Positions 62,131-64,000 of a stretch of 64,000 bases of DNA are shown piece after piece (the first letter of the stretch is position 1; each line of letters starts with the position of its first letter). The notes under the pieces were generated by a model that was not told where the DNA came from, made no database searches, and was given only the letters and a program-made list of their open reading frames with translations. The position numbers were made by a program, and so were the translations under genes. The stretch is from Paenibacillus shirakamiensis (GTDB lineage: Bacteria; Bacillota; Bacilli; Paenibacillales; Paenibacillaceae). Location of the stretch: the NCBI RefSeq assembly GCF_017874255.1, contig NZ_JAGGLD010000003.1, forward strand, positions 248,001 through 312,000, in the 5' to 3' direction.

Positions 62131-62655
62131 ATGTTATTAATCCGTTCCATTCGAGTTCCCGTTAGCGTAACCCTGATCGGTATTATTTTACTCACGACGC
62201 TCCATAGTTCCACAGCACAAGCACGTACAGAAGCAAAAGCTGTGGACCCGCTGAAGGCTCAAGTTCATACTTTATTTCCAGAGGACCCCCAGACCCGTTC
62301 ATCCCAGACGCATGGCCGATTTCAGATGATTCTGGTACAGGAGACAGCAGCGCTTATGCACACCACACCAGACACATTCATTCCAGACATTCGTTCAGGC
62401 AAAACCCTAGCCCAAATCGTGCAGGCTAAGACAGGTTGGAGCGAATCAGCCTATGTCCGCAGACTAAATCAGGCTATGGCTAGCAGACTAGATCAAGCCG
62501 TAGCTTCAGGAAAATTAAGTTCAGATCAAGTCTCACGTATCAAACAAACATTACCTAGTAAGATAAAAACGTCGGTTACCCAGGTCTGGCAAGAGCATCC
62601 ACGATCTAAGGTGGAAATTCACCGCGGGTCCAATCAAATTAATATCAGACCTTAA
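62131..62655 (+). CDS. secreted helical protein
   Basis: 174 residues from ATG 62131 behind AGAGGTGAATGTT. Signal peptide with core VPVSVTLIGIILLTTLHS and AQA-type cleavage. The mature part has DTFIPDIRSGKTLAQIVQAK and LNQAMASRLDQAVASGKLSS, the pattern of the small secreted helical repeats found in many Gram-positives (GKTLAxIA...LDxAVAxGKL). Function unknown. Confidence 0.7.
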   Translation: MLLIRSIRVPVSVTLIGIILLTTLHSSTAQARTEAKAVDPLKAQVHTLFPEDPQTRSSQTHGRFQMILVQETAALMHTTPDTFIPDIRSGKTLAQIVQAKTGWSESAYVRRLNQAMASRLDQAVASGKLSSDQVSRIKQTLPSKIKTSVTQVWQEHPRSKVEIHRGSNQINIRP

Positions 62656-62684
62656 CTACCAACCATAGAAATAAGGCTTTTGAG

Positions 62685-62702
62685 GCTGTCCACGTGGACA
62701 GT
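62685..62702. terminator. convergent terminator
   Basis: GCTGTCCAC/GTGGACAGT with no loop beyond the turn, followed by CTTTTTT on the plus strand; it lies between the secreted protein gene and the kinase gene. Confidence 0.75.
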
Positions 62703-62708
62703 CTTTTT

Positions 62709-64000
62709 TCACCCTTTAATTGAAGGTGTAAAATCTCCACTGCGCTGAAACTCCGCCATAATATCAAATTCATCTTTTAGTTTGCTATAGATTCTCTCAT
62801 ACATATCATAGAGCTGAAGATAGACTTCACTATTTTTCAAGTTTGGCTTATGACGATGAGTAATCCGTACCCATGATTTCACCTCATCCAAGGAATCCAA
62901 ATCACCTATAGCATATAAAGCCATAACCGCGGCACCCAAAGCGGAAGCATCGGCGACTTCAGGCACCAATAGTTCCTTCCCCATCACATCACACAATATC
63001 TGACGCCATACGGCTGATTTGGCAAATCCTCCTGAAGCAATAATTTCGGTGGCGGGACCCGCAATATCACGTAGTGCAACTCCAACAGAGAAAATACTCA
63101 GGACCACACCTTCAAGCACCGCTCTAATAAAGTGCTCTCTCTGATGTCTAAGGCTAATTCCAAAAAACAATCCTCTAGCATTGGCATTCCAGTATGGGGC
63201 TCGTTCGCCTGAGAGAAAAGGTAAGAACAGCAGACCTTCTGAACCAGCAGGTACACGTTCTGCATAATTAATCATCAGATCATAGGGGTCCATCCCCAGC
63301 TTCTTAGCTACTTCAATCTCTGGCGATGCAAATTGATCTCGAAGCCATCTAAGCATAATTCCCCCATTGTTCGTTGGACCCCCAACGACCCATTGTTGAT
63401 CCGTTAAGGCATAACAAAATGTTCGCCCCTGTGGATCCGTAAGCGGGTGGTCCGTTACCATACGTATCGCTCCACTAGTTCCAATCGTAATCGCGACTTC
63501 TCCGGGTCCTGTTGCGCCTACCCCTAGATTCGCTAACACCCCATCACTTGCGCCGATAACTACAGGTATATCTGCTGAGAGTCCCATTTGCTCGGCTACA
63601 GCAGGCTCCATTCCCTTCAGAATATGCGTAGTAGGCACCAAAGCTGGTAGTTGTTCGCGTGTGATTTGTAATAAAGACAAGACGTCCTCATCCCAATCCA
63701 GTGTGTCTAGACGAAGTAATCCGGTTGCTGAAGCAATCGAGTAATCACTAACATATGTACCAAAAAGTCTATGTAATACGAATTCCTTAATTCCGATGAA
63801 CATGGCTGTCTTATGGAACAATGCAGGAGCTTGCTCACGCATCCATAGTATTTTGCTTAAAGGAGACATCGGATGAATCGGCGTTCCCGTGCGCAAGTAT
63901 ATTTCATGTCCGCCTAACTCTTCCTTTAATTTCTCTGCTTGCGCTACGCTACGATTATCTGTCCAGACGATGGAAGGAGTGAGTAAATTGCCTTCGGCAT
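62709..64000 (-). CDS. gluconokinase-type FGGY carbohydrate kinase, partial
   Basis: The gene reads off the right edge, so the N-terminus is missing; at least 430 codons are present. In-frame sequence upstream of the first TTG continues as NLLTPSIVWTDNRSVAQAE, the typical gluconokinase DNR segment. FGGY landmarks include SDYSIASATGLLRL, VIGASDGVLANLGVGA, VAITIGTSGAIRM, GLLFLPFLSGERAPYWNANA and IIASGGFAKSAVWRQILCDV. Phosphorylates a sugar acid such as gluconate. Confidence 0.9.
   Translation of the reverse strand, partial: AEGNLLTPSIVWTDNRSVAQAEKLKEELGGHEIYLRTGTPIHPMSPLSKILWMREQAPALFHKTAMFIGIKEFVLHRLFGTYVSDYSIASATGLLRLDTLDWDEDVLSLLQITREQLPALVPTTHILKGMEPAVAEQMGLSADIPVVIGASDGVLANLGVGATGPGEVAITIGTSGAIRMVTDHPLTDPQGRTFCYALTDQQWVVGGPTNNGGIMLRWLRDQFASPEIEVAKKLGMDPYDLMINYAERVPAGSEGLLFLPFLSGERAPYWNANARGLFFGISLRHQREHFIRAVLEGVVLSIFSVGVALRDIAGPATEIIASGGFAKSAVWRQILCDVMGKELLVPEVADASALGAAVMALYAIGDLDSLDEVKSWVRITHRHKPNLKNSEVYLQLYDMYERIYSKLKDEFDIMAEFQRSGDFTPSIKG

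Overview
The window looks like a chromosomal segment of a spore-forming low-to-mid GC Firmicute, most likely Paenibacillus or a close relative (inference). The support is the gene order rsmD-coaD-ylbJ-ylbL-ylbM-yceD-rpmF-fapR-plsX-fab genes-rnc-smc-ftsY-ylxM-ffh-rpsP-khpA-rimM-trmD-rplS-lepB-rbgA-rnhB-ylqG-ylqH-yraN, which is the Bacillus-type housekeeping block, together with sporulation genes (ylbJ, two YjcZ-type genes, SigK-like -10 elements) and frequent TTG/GTG starts behind strong Shine-Dalgarno sequences. I see no rRNA, tRNA, CRISPR array, insertion sequence or prophage.

Layout. 1-2.7 kb: an RDD membrane protein and a ComM/YifB AAA ATPase on the plus strand. 2.8-4.9 kb: an AT-rich insert between comM and yraN holding two secreted proteins, a divergent small membrane ORF without a normal start codon, and a DinB protein. 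5.1-35.9 kb: the housekeeping block, almost all on the minus strand. It covers flagellar/FliK-like genes, RNase HII, a polysaccharide deacetylase, ribosome assembly GTPase, signal peptidase, r-proteins L19, S16 and L32, tRNA/rRNA modification, the SRP pair Ffh/FtsY, SMC, RNase III, the FapR-controlled fatty acid and phospholipid genes, TmcAL, YlbL, YlbJ, CoaD and RsmD. Small accessory genes interrupt it: a cupin, two tiny peptide ORFs with their own promoter and terminator, a YkvA/DUF1232 protein and a hemolysin III protein.

36-45 kb is accessory: a WGxxGxxG-motif secreted protein, DoxX, a truncated Mrr-type nuclease remnant, a BNR-repeat (sialidase-like) protein with a partner gene, two paralogous jelly-roll-like proteins, two YjcZ genes, several tiny membrane ORFs, a CDF metal transporter and a signal-less GH25 lysozyme. 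Four of these genes have SigK-like -10 elements, so I read the area as a late-sporulation/spore-surface cluster (inference). 45-50 kb holds gpmA and a complete ssuCABD sulfonate uptake and desulfonation operon with a terminator-like structure in its leader. 50-64 kb holds a TPR protein, a MarR-MMPL efflux pair with a palindrome over the promoter, a GNAT protein, an extremely methionine-rich 72-aa protein, rpiA, an MFS transporter, HelD, an aromatic acid exporter-type protein, a secreted helical protein and the 3' part of a gluconokinase-type FGGY kinase cut by the window edge.

The most unusual items are the Met-rich protein (34 of 72 residues Met, no other hydrophobic residue), the two-peptide transcription unit between trmD and rplS, the SigK-type cluster at 38.9-45 kb, the structured leaders of comM and ssuC, and three small ORFs with plausible expression signals but no standard start codon. 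All functions are inferred from sequence by eye; no database search was run.
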